Source: a virus
IMG/VR virus record: IMGVR_UViG_3300037156_000040
Coordinates: 1 to 40,548 of that record
Reading direction: 5' to 3' (one strand)
Length of the DNA stretch: 40,548 nt
The translations under genes were made by a program, and so were the position numbers. The stretch's first letter is position 1. Each line of letters begins with the position of its first letter. Below are positions 15,164 to 24,084 of this stretch, one piece after another. Below the pieces are notes generated by a model. That model ran no database searches. It saw only the letters and a list, made by a program, of their open reading frames with translations, and had not been told where the DNA came from.

Positions 15164-15825
15164 TGGCTAGAACGCTAGCTAGTGGCAGAACTCTTGCTTC
15201 AGGCAGAACCCTTGCCAACCGAGGGCTTATCTATAATGGAGACTTTGAGAATGCTCCACCATTTACAGCTAAAACCGCCACGACGAATCGTTGGATCGAC
15301 GGAACATCAGCTGGCTCTACGACTAAAAGGATCTATGGCTGGTATGCTAATCCCCTCACTAACGGAATGCTTGCTTACTTCGATTCCTCAACTAGCAATA
15401 GTGGGACTTATTCATTGCATCTTGATCCGAACGGTAACTCGACAGCCTCAGCACAGATCATTCAATACTCATCTATCGGGCCGCCGGTTCTAGGGTTTGT
15501 ACTCCCCGCAGTCGCCAACCAGGTAATAACTTGGTCATATTGGATGAAGACGACAGTAAACAGCGGCAGTGCAACCACGGGTGCGTACGCTCAGTTCTAC
15601 GCTAGGGATGCAAGCAGTAACATCATCAGTAACTCCACTGCTACCCAGATAAACTCAACGACGGGATGGACTAAATACTCGGGATCATTCACCGCTGGGG
15701 CTGGTACAGTGTGGGTCACAGCCAAACTTCTCTATGTGAACACGGGTGGGGCGGCTAACTTGAACATGGATGTCTGGTTTGATGATATATATGTGATTCC
15801 CCAGGTTAGCCGAACAGTCGTTTGA
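15163..15825 (+). CDS. Virion protein with carbohydrate-binding-like module
   Basis: 220 residues. After a short triple repeat (LASGR-TLASGR-TLANRG) comes a beta-sandwich pattern, LIYNGDFENAPPFTA ... MDVWFDDIYVIP, the first and last strands typical of CBM4/9-like modules, so it may bind host polysaccharide. The ATG overlaps the upstream stop (TAATG) and is translationally coupled. Confidence 0.6.
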   Translation: MARTLASGRTLASGRTLANRGLIYNGDFENAPPFTAKTATTNRWIDGTSAGSTTKRIYGWYANPLTNGMLAYFDSSTSNSGTYSLHLDPNGNSTASAQIIQYSSIGPPVLGFVLPAVANQVITWSYWMKTTVNSGSATTGAYAQFYARDASSNIISNSTATQINSTTGWTKYSGSFTAGAGTVWVTAKLLYVNTGGAANLNMDVWFDDIYVIPQVSRTVV

Positions 15826-15850
15826 TAGATGAGTACTGATTTAATAAGTA

Positions 15851-15933
15851 TTGGCTCGACTATAAATTAAGAGTACAATCAGTCTATAGGCAAACAAGCC
15901 CCCGAAGGGGGCTTTTTATTATTAGGAGAATTC
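15851..15933 (+). promoter_or_regulatory. Promoter-attenuator cassette 4
   Basis: TTGGCT (15851-15856), 17 bases, TACAAT (15874-15879), 8 bases, AGGC (15888-15891), hairpin, AGGAG, ATG 15934. One of the few cassettes with a recognisable -35. Confidence 0.65.
15896..15919 (+). terminator. Intrinsic terminator / attenuator 4
   Basis: AAGCCCCC and GGGGGCTT around GAA, followed by TTTATT. It ends about 31 nt after AGGC. Confidence 0.88.
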
Positions 15934-16320
15934 ATGGCATATACACCACCTACATTTAAGCAACCACCCGCTTCTGGCCAAACAGCGTCTAACTTTAGTG
16001 GTATTCGTACCGATGGGAACCGTGTCGCTATGACGGGGGTTCTAGGTAATTTTATTCAGACTCAGGACAACACGGGTACTCCTGTAACCTCCCCCGTAAC
16101 AGTTAACACGACTAAAACTATTGTCGTTCCGACTAATGCTGCTCAGTTTATTGTCTCTCCTGTAACTAACCCTGTTCAGGTATCAGAAGACTCTACCCAG
16201 ACTGCCTATTTCGCCGTTCCCGCAGGACAGACAGTAACATTTGATTGTGCTAACATGACCAACATTTACCTAAAGACCAGTGGATCGACTGTAGTATCAT
16301 TTCTCTTTAATATGGTTTAG
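15934..16320 (+). CDS. Small beta-rich virion protein
   Basis: 128 residues. Contains a conserved-looking patch TKTIVVPTNAAQFIVSPVTNPVQVSED and ends in FNMV. This looks like a small capsid or fibre-cap beta protein. It is the first gene of the module behind cassette 4. Confidence 0.55.
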   Translation: MAYTPPTFKQPPASGQTASNFSGIRTDGNRVAMTGVLGNFIQTQDNTGTPVTSPVTVNTTKTIVVPTNAAQFIVSPVTNPVQVSEDSTQTAYFAVPAGQTVTFDCANMTNIYLKTSGSTVVSFLFNMV

Positions 16321-16329
16321 GAGGCTCCT

Positions 16330-16680
16330 GTGGCCGTAAAGAACCCAACTCAATGGACTCCTCAATCAGGATCAGGCTATGTTGTTACTGTAGGTAATGA
16401 GAATTTAGTTACCAACTCAGGTAGTTTCTTGGTAGATAATTTAGGTAACTTTCTCATTACAACCCCCACTAATGTAGTCGGTAAATATAGTACAGCTTGG
16501 ACAAATACAAGTAAGAATGATACTAACTGGGTTGGTAGTTATGTCACCGTTGGAGCGATTAATAATGTGGTAGATCAATCGGGTAACTTTTTAGTCGATC
16601 AATCCTTAAATTTTGTAGTAGACGCTGGTGTAACAGTAACACCTAAAAACGCTACTACTTGGACTGCGAGTGGTTTGTGA
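16330..16680 (+). CDS. Repetitive virion protein
   Basis: 116 residues from GTG 16330, with AGGAGG 6 bases upstream. Internal repeat: NSGSFLVDNLGNFLITTP and QSGNFLVDQSLNFVVDAG, plus paired W-T-x-x motifs (TQWTPQSG, TTWTASG). Small repeat proteins of this kind usually sit on phage fibres. Its stop overlaps the next GTG. Confidence 0.55.
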   Translation: MAVKNPTQWTPQSGSGYVVTVGNENLVTNSGSFLVDNLGNFLITTPTNVVGKYSTAWTNTSKNDTNWVGSYVTVGAINNVVDQSGNFLVDQSLNFVVDAGVTVTPKNATTWTASGL

Positions 16681-17612
16681 GCAATTTGAATATCTCCCAA
16701 TTCCCAGCTGTAACCTCTGCCGATAATTCGGCTGATCTTCTTCTTTTGTGGCAGGGTTCTAGCTCAACAACTAAATCCATTAGTAAATTAAACTATCTTG
16801 GGTTAAACTCTGCTGCGGTGGGACTAACCGACTCTCAAACCCTAACAAATAAAGTCTTAACAACTCCTACTATCTCGGGGCCTACGCTGTCGGGTACGAT
16901 CCTCGGTACCTACACCATAGGCGGAACCCCGACCTTTCCCGCCTCAGTTGTAACTCTCACAGGCTCACAAACTCTCACAAACAAGATTCTAACCGCCCCC
17001 ACTATCAATACGGCTACGATCTCTAACCCTACCTTAACTGTAGACACAGTCTCAGGGTTCTCTAGTGCTTCTGTCGGAACGGTTTATGGACTTAGTGTGA
17101 ATAACGGAGCAATCACCCCGACTACCGTAACCGCAAGTGGGCTTATAACAGCTTCTAGTGGCTTCACCCTATCTAGCGGTACTCTGACCCTACCCAATAA
17201 CACTATCACCGCCCCTATGCTGGCTACGAGTGCTATCACGCTTGGTTATGCTCAGATAACGAGTAGTTTTCCGACATCTTCATCAAGTGCAGTTCAGGTT
17301 ACAGGGTTAACAGTAACGGTAACCATTCCAGCAGGAGGAAGAAAAGTTAAAATAACTGCATGGTGTGATAACTTAAACGGGGCAACCACAAATAGTCAGA
17401 TGTCTATTTGGGACGGAACCGTGGGATCAGGAACTAGGATTACAAACGCTGTAGCTCTTACGGCGGCTGGTACAGTTACGGCTTTAGGTATCGTCACCCC
17501 AGCCGCAGGTTCCAAGACTTATAATGTTGGTCTTTTAGCGGCTGGTGGTGGAACGGCTACTTTGGATGCTTCGGCTACTAGCCCTGCTTTCATCTTGGTG
17601 GAAATGATATGA
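16677..17612 (+). CDS. Fibre protein, paralogue A of a tandem pair
   Basis: 311 residues from GTG 16677 (GTGA overlap with the previous stop); an in-frame start at 16659 is less likely because it lies inside the previous gene. It carries repeated QTLTNK(V/I)LT(T/A)PTI motifs, common in phage tail and neck fibres, and a beta-sandwich C-terminus (VTVTIPAGGRKVKITAW ... SPAFILVEMI). The neighbouring gene 17609-18550 is a full-length paralogue. Confidence 0.65.
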   Translation: MSNLNISQFPAVTSADNSADLLLLWQGSSSTTKSISKLNYLGLNSAAVGLTDSQTLTNKVLTTPTISGPTLSGTILGTYTIGGTPTFPASVVTLTGSQTLTNKILTAPTINTATISNPTLTVDTVSGFSSASVGTVYGLSVNNGAITPTTVTASGLITASSGFTLSSGTLTLPNNTITAPMLATSAITLGYAQITSSFPTSSSSAVQVTGLTVTVTIPAGGRKVKITAWCDNLNGATTNSQMSIWDGTVGSGTRITNAVALTAAGTVTALGIVTPAAGSKTYNVGLLAAGGGTATLDASATSPAFILVEMI

Positions 17613-18550
17613 CCAATATTACTGTAAATGCACTTCCTACTTACTCGGGTTCAACCGACCACTCGGTAGATATTCTTCCTATTTATGATGCTTCCACCAC
17701 TTCTACGGTTGGGGTATCCATTAATAATCTACTTTCGGTTAGTTCACAACCTGTAGCTATTAATGATGTTCAGACATTAACTAATAAGACTATTACTTCG
17801 CCTATAATTAGTGGCCCGACATTTTCAGGAACACTTATCGGAACCTATACTATTGGCGGAACACCGACTTTTCCTGCAAGTGTTGTTACTTTAACAGGAA
17901 GCCAAACTCTTACTAATAAAATTCTCACGAGTCCAACCATTAATTCAGCTACTATCTCAAATCCAACTTTAACGGTAGATACAATCACAGGTTACTCGGT
18001 TTCAACTAATGTCACCGTGGGTAGCGTAACTCTACAAAACGGTGCAGTCGGAGGCACGACAGGGACATTCTCAGGACTCTTAACAGCCTCTAACGGCTTT
18101 ACTATGAGTTCTGGTACTTTCTCAGTACCTAACAATACAATCACAGCCCCAATGCTTGCTACGAGTGCTATTACGCTTGGTTACGCTCAGATAACCTCTA
18201 ACTCAACTGCTACTAGTACTACAGCAGTTGCTGGTAGTGTTCCCATTGGTGTAACCGTAACCATTCCAGCGGGAGGTAGAAGAGTCAAGGTAACTGCTCT
18301 AGCACCTCTCTTCTCTAATGGTGGTAGCACGCAATCTTTCCTAAGTATATGGAGCGGAACAGTAGGGTCGGGTACTCAGTTACAAGAAGTAGAACAGTCT
18401 GGGATTGGTAACACAATTATGGCAGTTGCAATATATACTCCTAGTGCAGGATCTATAACATATAATGTTGGTATAAGATCAGCCGCTGGGACACAGACCA
18501 TAACCTGTAGTTCGACTGCACCAGCCTTCATCTTGGTGGAGGCTATCTAA
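17609..18550 (+). CDS. Fibre protein, paralogue B of a tandem pair
   Basis: 313 residues, overlapping the stop of paralogue A as ATGA. It shares long identical peptide blocks with A (GTYTIGGTPTFPASVVTLTG; NNTITAPMLATSAITLGYAQ) and the C-terminal TVTIPAGGRRVKVTA ... APAFILVEAI, but differs in the central and distal surface parts. Codons in the first shared block differ at most synonymous sites, so the duplication is old. Probably hetero- or alternative fibres. Confidence 0.65.
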   Translation: MTNITVNALPTYSGSTDHSVDILPIYDASTTSTVGVSINNLLSVSSQPVAINDVQTLTNKTITSPIISGPTFSGTLIGTYTIGGTPTFPASVVTLTGSQTLTNKILTSPTINSATISNPTLTVDTITGYSVSTNVTVGSVTLQNGAVGGTTGTFSGLLTASNGFTMSSGTFSVPNNTITAPMLATSAITLGYAQITSNSTATSTTAVAGSVPIGVTVTIPAGGRRVKVTALAPLFSNGGSTQSFLSIWSGTVGSGTQLQEVEQSGIGNTIMAVAIYTPSAGSITYNVGIRSAAGTQTITCSSTAPAFILVEAI

Positions 18551-18617
18551 TGCTATACTTAGAGCACAGGCTTCAGCCCTCTGGCGAAGTCTTTTATTAT
18601 TTGGAAGGGATAACACA
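18551..18617 (+). promoter_or_regulatory. Promoter-attenuator cassette 5
   Basis: TGC-TATACT (-10 at 18554-18559), 8 bases, AGGC (18568-18571), hairpin, then GGAAGG (18603-18608) in front of an apparent AUU start at 18618. Here AGGC itself is part of the hairpin stem. Confidence 0.6.
18568..18600 (+). terminator. Intrinsic terminator / attenuator 5
   Basis: AGGCTTC (18568-18574) pairs with GAAGTCT (18586-18592, one G-U), with an inner GCC/GGC extension, followed by TTTTATTATTT. Confidence 0.7.
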
Positions 18618-19523
18618 ATTATAACTTTTACACAAGCATATACCCGTGTAGCTGATATGACTGGTGTTTCGTTAACTACGAACCTACAGGATATTACCAA
18701 TGCTAAGCAAGATATTAACCAAGCTATCCGCCTGTTTAAGAACTCTGCCCGTAGGTATTGGACTCGAAAAGAAGTTGTAGCAAACCTCGTTGCAGGACAA
18801 CAGTACTATACTTTTCCTGAAGACATGGTTCGTATCACTGAGGTTAAATCTAACACTGGCCCCACAACCTATAACTGGCCATTACAACAGATTGATTCAG
18901 AGGCCTTGTGGAATAGGTATAATGTCGTCCCCTCAAATACCATCATCTCCCCCCAATTCTACTTTGTAAGGGGCAGAAATGAGATTGGACTATATCCCAC
19001 CCCTTCAGCTAATGTCACTGCAGGCCTAATCGTCTCTTATGAGCCTCGTATGACTGATATGACGCTAGATGATACTACAACTACCACTGTGACTGTTACA
19101 AACGGCTCTAACCTTGTCACAAGCCCTTCCACGCCCTTTAGTACCAGTATGGTAGGTATGATGTTCTCGGTCACAGACGGGACAGATGGTAACTGGTATC
19201 CCATTATTGCCGCAACTACCTCCCAACTTACCCTAGAGAATTATTATCAGGGGCCGAGTGAAAATACAGCCCAATGTACTATCGGCTTAGTGCCTGATAT
19301 TCCCGAAGAGTATCATTTAGGAATGGTCTACTATGCCGTTTATAATTATTACCTGAAGCGACAAGATGTTAATTCGGCTGAGGCCTACAAAGCCTTATTT
19401 GAGGATCTTCTGATGAAGTTCACCGAGGTATACGCTGCTAAGACCACAGGTATCGTACAGAAGCCTCTCGGAGATAATGTGATGAATATATTTTGGTTAC
19501 CGCCAAGTGGTTTATCAGGTTAG
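18618..19523 (+). CDS. Head-tail connector-type protein (probable AUU start)
   Basis: 301 residues if started at ATT 18618; the first ATG (18657) has no ribosome site, whereas GGAAGG lies 9 bases before the ATT, and the extra residues (TFTQAYTRVAD) complete a helix. N-terminal helices (NAKQDINQAIRLFKNSARRYW), a central beta part (QQYYTFPEDMVRITEVK) and a C-terminal helical part (YHLGMVYYAVYNYYLKRQDVNSAEAYKALF) match the layout of adaptor proteins that dock under the portal. Role inferred. Confidence 0.65.
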   Translation: MITFTQAYTRVADMTGVSLTTNLQDITNAKQDINQAIRLFKNSARRYWTRKEVVANLVAGQQYYTFPEDMVRITEVKSNTGPTTYNWPLQQIDSEALWNRYNVVPSNTIISPQFYFVRGRNEIGLYPTPSANVTAGLIVSYEPRMTDMTLDDTTTTTVTVTNGSNLVTSPSTPFSTSMVGMMFSVTDGTDGNWYPIIAATTSQLTLENYYQGPSENTAQCTIGLVPDIPEEYHLGMVYYAVYNYYLKRQDVNSAEAYKALFEDLLMKFTEVYAAKTTGIVQKPLGDNVMNIFWLPPSGLSG

Positions 19524-19545
19524 TATCGATGTTAAATAGGTTACT

Positions 19546-19554
19546 TGCTATAAT
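19546..19554 (+). promoter_or_regulatory. Extended -10 promoter of a leaderless HNH gene
   Basis: TGC-TATAAT, with TATAAT at 19549-19554. The ATG at 19561 falls 6 bases later, at the expected start of transcription. Confidence 0.6.
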
Positions 19555-19560
19555 GGATCT

Positions 19561-20130
19561 ATGGCTAGACCTAGAAAGAACGAGTCGAAAATATACCCCT
19601 TTAAGGACTGTGAGAGTTGCCGTAAAAGATTTAAGTCTCGACTCACTACGGATTACTTGGCTAAACACCCAAACTTTGGTAGATTTTGTTCCTCTAGGTG
19701 CGTGCAGGATTGGCGAAGTGTACCGAAAATAGAGAGGATCTGTGAAGTATGTGGTAAAAGCAGACTCATTCATCGGTCAGATTTAACTTATGGGCGGGGT
19801 AGATTCTGTTCCAAACGCTGTAAGGGGCGCTATTTCAGTGGCGAGAATAGCCCTCTTTACAAAAATGGTAATCAGTCGCTGATGGACAAAATACGGCATA
19901 GCCCAGAGTACCGTGATTGGCGTACCTCCGTTTTCATAAGAGACAGTAGGACTTGCACTTGGTGTGGCTCCAAAGAACAAATCGAGGCAGATCATATAAA
20001 ACCCCAGGCCTTCTATCCAGAACTTAGATTCGATATTAACAATGGGCGCACCCTTTGCCATAACTGCCATACATTGACTCCTAATTATATGAACTCCAGA
20101 ATGACTAAAGAGGAGTTCGAGCTGTTATAA
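19561..20130 (+). CDS. Free-standing HNH endonuclease with zinc-finger N-terminus
   Basis: 189 residues. Three Cys pairs in the first 100 residues (CESCRKRF, CSSRCVQDW, CEVCGKS, CSKRCKGRYF) form zinc-binding modules. The HNH core follows: SRTCTWCG, EADHIKPQ, LCHNCHTLT. Such genes sit as mobile homing endonucleases between virion genes, as here. It has its own promoter, no leader and an immediate terminator, so it is a self-contained unit. The target is unknown. Confidence 0.85.
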   Translation: MARPRKNESKIYPFKDCESCRKRFKSRLTTDYLAKHPNFGRFCSSRCVQDWRSVPKIERICEVCGKSRLIHRSDLTYGRGRFCSKRCKGRYFSGENSPLYKNGNQSLMDKIRHSPEYRDWRTSVFIRDSRTCTWCGSKEQIEADHIKPQAFYPELRFDINNGRTLCHNCHTLTPNYMNSRMTKEEFELL

Positions 20131-20187
20131 TAAGCCCATAGGCTATTAGCCCGCTTCGGCGGGCTTTTTATTATTAAAGGAGCGTCT
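20123..20187 (+). promoter_or_regulatory. Promoter-attenuator cassette 6
   Basis: TGT-TATAAT (-10 at 20126-20131, overlapping the HNH stop), 8 bases, AGGC (20140-20143), hairpin, AAAGGAG, ATG 20188. Confidence 0.7.
20147..20171 (+). terminator. Intrinsic terminator / attenuator 6
   Basis: AGCCCGC and GCGGGCT around TTCG, then TTTTTATT; near-identical stem to attenuator 2. Confidence 0.9.
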
Positions 20188-22290
20188 ATGCCAAAAGGCC
20201 CAATAAACAGCAACAAGGATAAGATCCACTTAAACGGATTCGTTGGTGGTACATCTATCGACCCTAAGTATGGTATCGCCAATTCCTTTCAATCTTCCCA
20301 AGCCCTAGACTTTAGGCAGAAAGCTTCGCAGATGTCGGTTCTACCTGGGTTTAGACAACTATCCGGTAATCTCCCTGGTCTTGTTACTGCTATGGTACAA
20401 GATCCCAATGGGGTTAGATATGGTATTGATACACTAGGGAACTTAACTAGATTTTCTACAAGTGGGAATATATCTCAAATAGCTAGCTTAAGCTCTAATG
20501 GATCGGCAGGGATTGTTTATAACCAGCAGTCCGACCAACTATATATTCCAGGCCAACAGACGGTTTCAATGTATGGACAACTTCTAGGAACTCCAAAGTT
20601 TAGATCAGATCAGTTCGGGCCTTCGGCTTCAACTTCTTCGTATGTTGTAGGGGTGTATGACACTACGAATGGTTCGTACGATATTTTAAGAAACAATGCC
20701 CAATCTGTTGGCGGCCAAATCTCAAGTCCCTCCCAAGTCAGTAATACGCTTACTAACACATATGTACTACCAAGTGGTATTTTAGAGGCTACTACAAACT
20801 ATTGTTCCTTTGTCCCAGATATTGAGCCATTCTATTCAGTCGCAGTGTATGTAAATACGGTTGGGACGGGTAACTGGACGCTCACCATGCACGATTCTCT
20901 TAATAACAATCTAGGTTCAGTCACGATAAATAACGGTTCTATGACAACAGGTTGGAACAACTTTATATTCGCTTCTCAGGTAAGAGCAATCATTAACGGA
21001 GCTACAACGGGACAGGCCGCTGGTTATCATTTCCACCTAACCTCATCTGTTGCTTCTACCACGGCTTCTGTTTACACCGTGAATGCCAATGACTTAACGG
21101 GCTGTAACTTCCTACTCTTCGCTTATAGGCTTGTTAAAACTAATAATGGCTGGCATCCTATGACCCTATTTGGCGGGCTAATGTGCATAGGAAATGGCCC
21201 CTATGTTTCTACTTACACGTTTAGCAATGACGCTTCGCCGTCTAATGCGGTATCAGGTCAACATGGGCCTGGGTGGGATAGACATGCGCTAAGTCTCGAC
21301 TTTGGCTATGAGGTATGTGGTCTTACTACAACGAACCAGTACCTCGTAATCGCCGCCGAGAAAAGATCTAAGTCAGCTACTAAAACTTACCAGGATGGGT
21401 TCTTATATTTCTGGGATGGTACGAATAACCAGTATAACTTCAAGATCGAGATCCAGATGGGAGCCCCGTATTCGGTTACAACCATAAACAATGTCGTCTA
21501 CTTTATCTGTGCGGGTTCACTCTTTGCTTGGGGCGGTGGAACCTCGATTATTAAAGTAAGATATATTGCCTACCAAAATACCGATTACTTAGGGGTTGTG
21601 GATCAGACTTTTGTAAATCCTAATATGATGGATGTTAGAGGAAACCTCCTTATGATCGGCTACCCCTCCACCACAACGAATACAACCATTCCTTTTGGAA
21701 TATACTCATGGGGATCGGTAGAACTTACCTATCCGAACTCGTTCGGGTTCTCATATGATACTTCTCTTCTCTCATCACAGGGGATTAATAAATACACAAC
21801 CTCTAATAATCTCCAAATCGGTATGATTAAGAACTTTGTCGATCAGATGTATATGTCATGGCAATACACCGATACAAACTCAGTTACACACTATGGAATA
21901 GATTTACTAGACAATACTTCGGCTCCTGCGGCAAACTTTAGCTGGCAATCTCTAATCTGGGATGGGGGGGTAAGATATAAACTCAAAAAAGCCATGAAAC
22001 TTCGTATTAACTTCCTGCCCCTACCTTCAGGGACGACCCTAAACCTAAACTACACAATGGATAGGGGAGCTATGGTAACGGCCGACCCAGCGACGGGTGT
22101 TGCCTATACCGCCTCAGTAGGCGATACAGCCCTTACTATTGAGTTAAATAACTCTCGTTTTCACGAACTTCAGTGGGGATTTTCAGGGACTTGTACTGGT
22201 GCCACTACCGCCCCTACTTTTACGGGTGTAACATTAGAGGTAGACACATTAGATGAGGAACGATCTATTAGACAGGATAAATTAGGCTAA
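20188..22290 (+). CDS. Large tail protein (putative tail hub/nozzle)
   Basis: 700 residues, beta-rich with recurring short strands (GIVYNQQSDQLYIPGQQTVSMYGQ ...). This is suggestive of a beta-propeller or tubular tail component such as podovirus nozzle proteins. One segment (about 220-330: WTLTMHDSLNNNLGSVTI ... ) looks like an inserted beta-sandwich. No signature motif, so the call rests on size, composition and place. Confidence 0.5.
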   Translation: MPKGPINSNKDKIHLNGFVGGTSIDPKYGIANSFQSSQALDFRQKASQMSVLPGFRQLSGNLPGLVTAMVQDPNGVRYGIDTLGNLTRFSTSGNISQIASLSSNGSAGIVYNQQSDQLYIPGQQTVSMYGQLLGTPKFRSDQFGPSASTSSYVVGVYDTTNGSYDILRNNAQSVGGQISSPSQVSNTLTNTYVLPSGILEATTNYCSFVPDIEPFYSVAVYVNTVGTGNWTLTMHDSLNNNLGSVTINNGSMTTGWNNFIFASQVRAIINGATTGQAAGYHFHLTSSVASTTASVYTVNANDLTGCNFLLFAYRLVKTNNGWHPMTLFGGLMCIGNGPYVSTYTFSNDASPSNAVSGQHGPGWDRHALSLDFGYEVCGLTTTNQYLVIAAEKRSKSATKTYQDGFLYFWDGTNNQYNFKIEIQMGAPYSVTTINNVVYFICAGSLFAWGGGTSIIKVRYIAYQNTDYLGVVDQTFVNPNMMDVRGNLLMIGYPSTTTNTTIPFGIYSWGSVELTYPNSFGFSYDTSLLSSQGINKYTTSNNLQIGMIKNFVDQMYMSWQYTDTNSVTHYGIDLLDNTSAPAANFSWQSLIWDGGVRYKLKKAMKLRINFLPLPSGTTLNLNYTMDRGAMVTADPATGVAYTASVGDTALTIELNNSRFHELQWGFSGTCTGATTAPTFTGVTLEVDTLDEERSIRQDKLG

Positions 22291-22631
22291 TGCAACCAGA
22301 CTCACTACAAGATCAAATAGCTAACATCCCTCAAACATCGATGATGGGGATGACTTATAGTCCTACTTTTGGGAACATTAGCTTTGCTATCCAGCCCTCC
22401 ATGACAGGGGAGGTGTCTAATACTTTTGGCTTAATCGCTAACCCCCCTTCTCTCGAAGGTCTGCTTTATATGCAACAGATGCAGGCTCAAATTACTCCGA
22501 CAAATGTCCTCCCAGGGCAGAACCAGGGCCAGCAGAACATGCAAGGTACTCAAACCGCCATCGATGGTACGGGTAATATAAGAGTTGCTATTAGTGGCGG
22601 TGGCACGAGTGTATCTACCGGTAGTTTCTAA
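22290..22631 (+). CDS. Small Gln/Met-rich virion protein
   Basis: 113 residues, with QLQ-type low complexity (GQNQGQQNMQGTQTA) and a Gly/Ser end (ISGGGTSVSTGSF). The start overlaps the previous stop (TAATG). Likely a tail accessory; no family recognised. Confidence 0.55.
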   Translation: MQPDSLQDQIANIPQTSMMGMTYSPTFGNISFAIQPSMTGEVSNTFGLIANPPSLEGLLYMQQMQAQITPTNVLPGQNQGQQNMQGTQTAIDGTGNIRVAISGGGTSVSTGSF

Positions 22632-23518
22632 TGTCGGCTGGAATCTTTATCACCCAAATTGGGGTATCTGTCCCTACAGCGGCCGACTACCAGTTTGTCT
22701 TTAATTCAAATTGGCCATCTCTGGCGTGTGCTTACGACAATCTAGTAACGATTGGAGCTGGGGCTTCAATGACTCTTCCGCATAACCTCGGTTTCCCTCC
22801 CTTTACCCAAGGATTCTTAATTCAAAATGGAGTAAGTATGGGCAGGATATTCGCACAATCTGAATCGTTTGAGGGCTATCAGTCTAATGTTACCTTAAGT
22901 TTTGATAAGACCAATGTTTATCTAACCAATAATGACACCGTATCGTGGACAGTAGACGTTAAATGTTACAACTTAGACGTTACACAACAGGCAAACTACA
23001 ATCTCCCAACCTATCCCACTTTTACTAAAGTTTATGATCCATCAGTGGGAATTAAAGTATCAAAGTTTAACAAGGGCATCACCTCAACTGACTTAAGGGA
23101 TTTTATCCTCCACTCAAGGGCGCAGTCTCCTGCAACCCTTGCTGTTGTTACTGGTAATTCTCCCTTAGTTACAGGGGCTACCCAAGGTGAGATCATTTAT
23201 GTGAACCCAGCAGCAACTGCTATCGTTAGCAATACGGCTGTCCCCTATATCCCCTGGACGTTTGCTTTTTACTCATTAGATGGAAATATCTATACCGGCC
23301 TCGCCCCAGGCAACCAACAAACGGGAGTATTATTCTCTTTGTCTCAAGATATTCTAAACTTTATAACAGGGTCTTCAAACCCAGGAGCATTACTCAATAT
23401 CTCCAGTCTTTATTCTTCCTACCCTAACGCCAACGGTTCTTTGGTGGTACTCCGAGATCCACTTTTAGTACCCTCAAATGCCCAGGTAAACTACACGGGG
23501 AGTCCGATTAGTGGATAG
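22631..23518 (+). CDS. Virion protein with beta-sandwich head domain
   Basis: 295 residues, one-base stop/start overlap with the gene before. The N-terminal 120 residues (FITQIGVSVPTAADYQFVFNSNWPSL ... GASMTLPHNLGFPPFTQGFL) read as a compact beta domain of the type seen in phage fibres. The second half is long and irregular. A related domain is visible in the next gene (SFAHGYTYVPSTWFLVSVNG). Confidence 0.55.
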   Translation: MSAGIFITQIGVSVPTAADYQFVFNSNWPSLACAYDNLVTIGAGASMTLPHNLGFPPFTQGFLIQNGVSMGRIFAQSESFEGYQSNVTLSFDKTNVYLTNNDTVSWTVDVKCYNLDVTQQANYNLPTYPTFTKVYDPSVGIKVSKFNKGITSTDLRDFILHSRAQSPATLAVVTGNSPLVTGATQGEIIYVNPAATAIVSNTAVPYIPWTFAFYSLDGNIYTGLAPGNQQTGVLFSLSQDILNFITGSSNPGALLNISSLYSSYPNANGSLVVLRDPLLVPSNAQVNYTGSPISG

Positions 23519-24014
23519 TCCTATTCAAGTCTCAGCCCCCGGAACGTCAGTCCTTGGAGCGGTAGGGAAAGATATTACCTTCTCTACTAAATATCCCTTT
23601 GCTAAAATTGACTCCACCAAATCAGTAAGTTTTAAGATTACTAATATCTTATTCTCGTCCGATACCGCAAACCCCGATGGAGTCACAAACACAACTAATT
23701 CAGTCCTCATCTACTCGTTTGCTCACGGTTACACCTATGTCCCATCAACTTGGTTTCTCGTATCAGTGAATGGATTTACCTCAGTTGCTGGAACGGAAGG
23801 ATATTTCTTAGTAGGAGGTGGGGATATTCCAGCTAATGGCTCGGCCTATTTAAGTGTCCAGGTAGACTCGACTAATGTTTATTTCTATATCAATAAGATA
23901 TGGCAATCGTCCCTCGGGTTCTCAGCTCCTAGTGTGTTTGGTCTTACCTTGGCTATTAGATCTTCTATCTTCGTGAATGATTTATTGGGAATGGATGTAC
24001 CTAGCCAAGCCTAG
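23511..24014 (+). CDS. Small beta-domain virion protein
   Basis: 167 residues from GTG 23511, with GGGGAG 8 bases upstream. The beta domain (VLIYSFAHGYTYVPSTWFLVSV ... AYLSVQVDSTNVYFYINK) parallels the N-terminal domain of the preceding protein, suggesting divergence from a shared module. Probably tail fibre or tip. Confidence 0.55.
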   Translation: MDSPIQVSAPGTSVLGAVGKDITFSTKYPFAKIDSTKSVSFKITNILFSSDTANPDGVTNTTNSVLIYSFAHGYTYVPSTWFLVSVNGFTSVAGTEGYFLVGGGDIPANGSAYLSVQVDSTNVYFYINKIWQSSLGFSAPSVFGLTLAIRSSIFVNDLLGMDVPSQA

Positions 24015-24024
24015 AAAATAGTAG

Positions 24025-24084
24025 TAGTATTTAGTCAAAGGCAATTAGCCCCCACCAGGGGGCTTTTATTATTTAGGAGATTTT
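24025..24084 (+). promoter_or_regulatory. Promoter-attenuator cassette 7
   Basis: TAGTAT (-10 at 24025-24030), 8 bases, AGGC (24039-24042), hairpin, AGGAG, ATG 24085. Confidence 0.6.
24046..24070 (+). terminator. Intrinsic terminator / attenuator 7
   Basis: AGCCCCC and GGGGGCT around ACCA, followed by TTTATTATTT; ends about 31 nt after AGGC. Confidence 0.88.

Noticed and set aside
19493-19732. Plus-strand frame overlapping the start of the HNH gene
   Set aside because: Out of frame with clear zinc-finger and HNH motifs, and no ribosome site.
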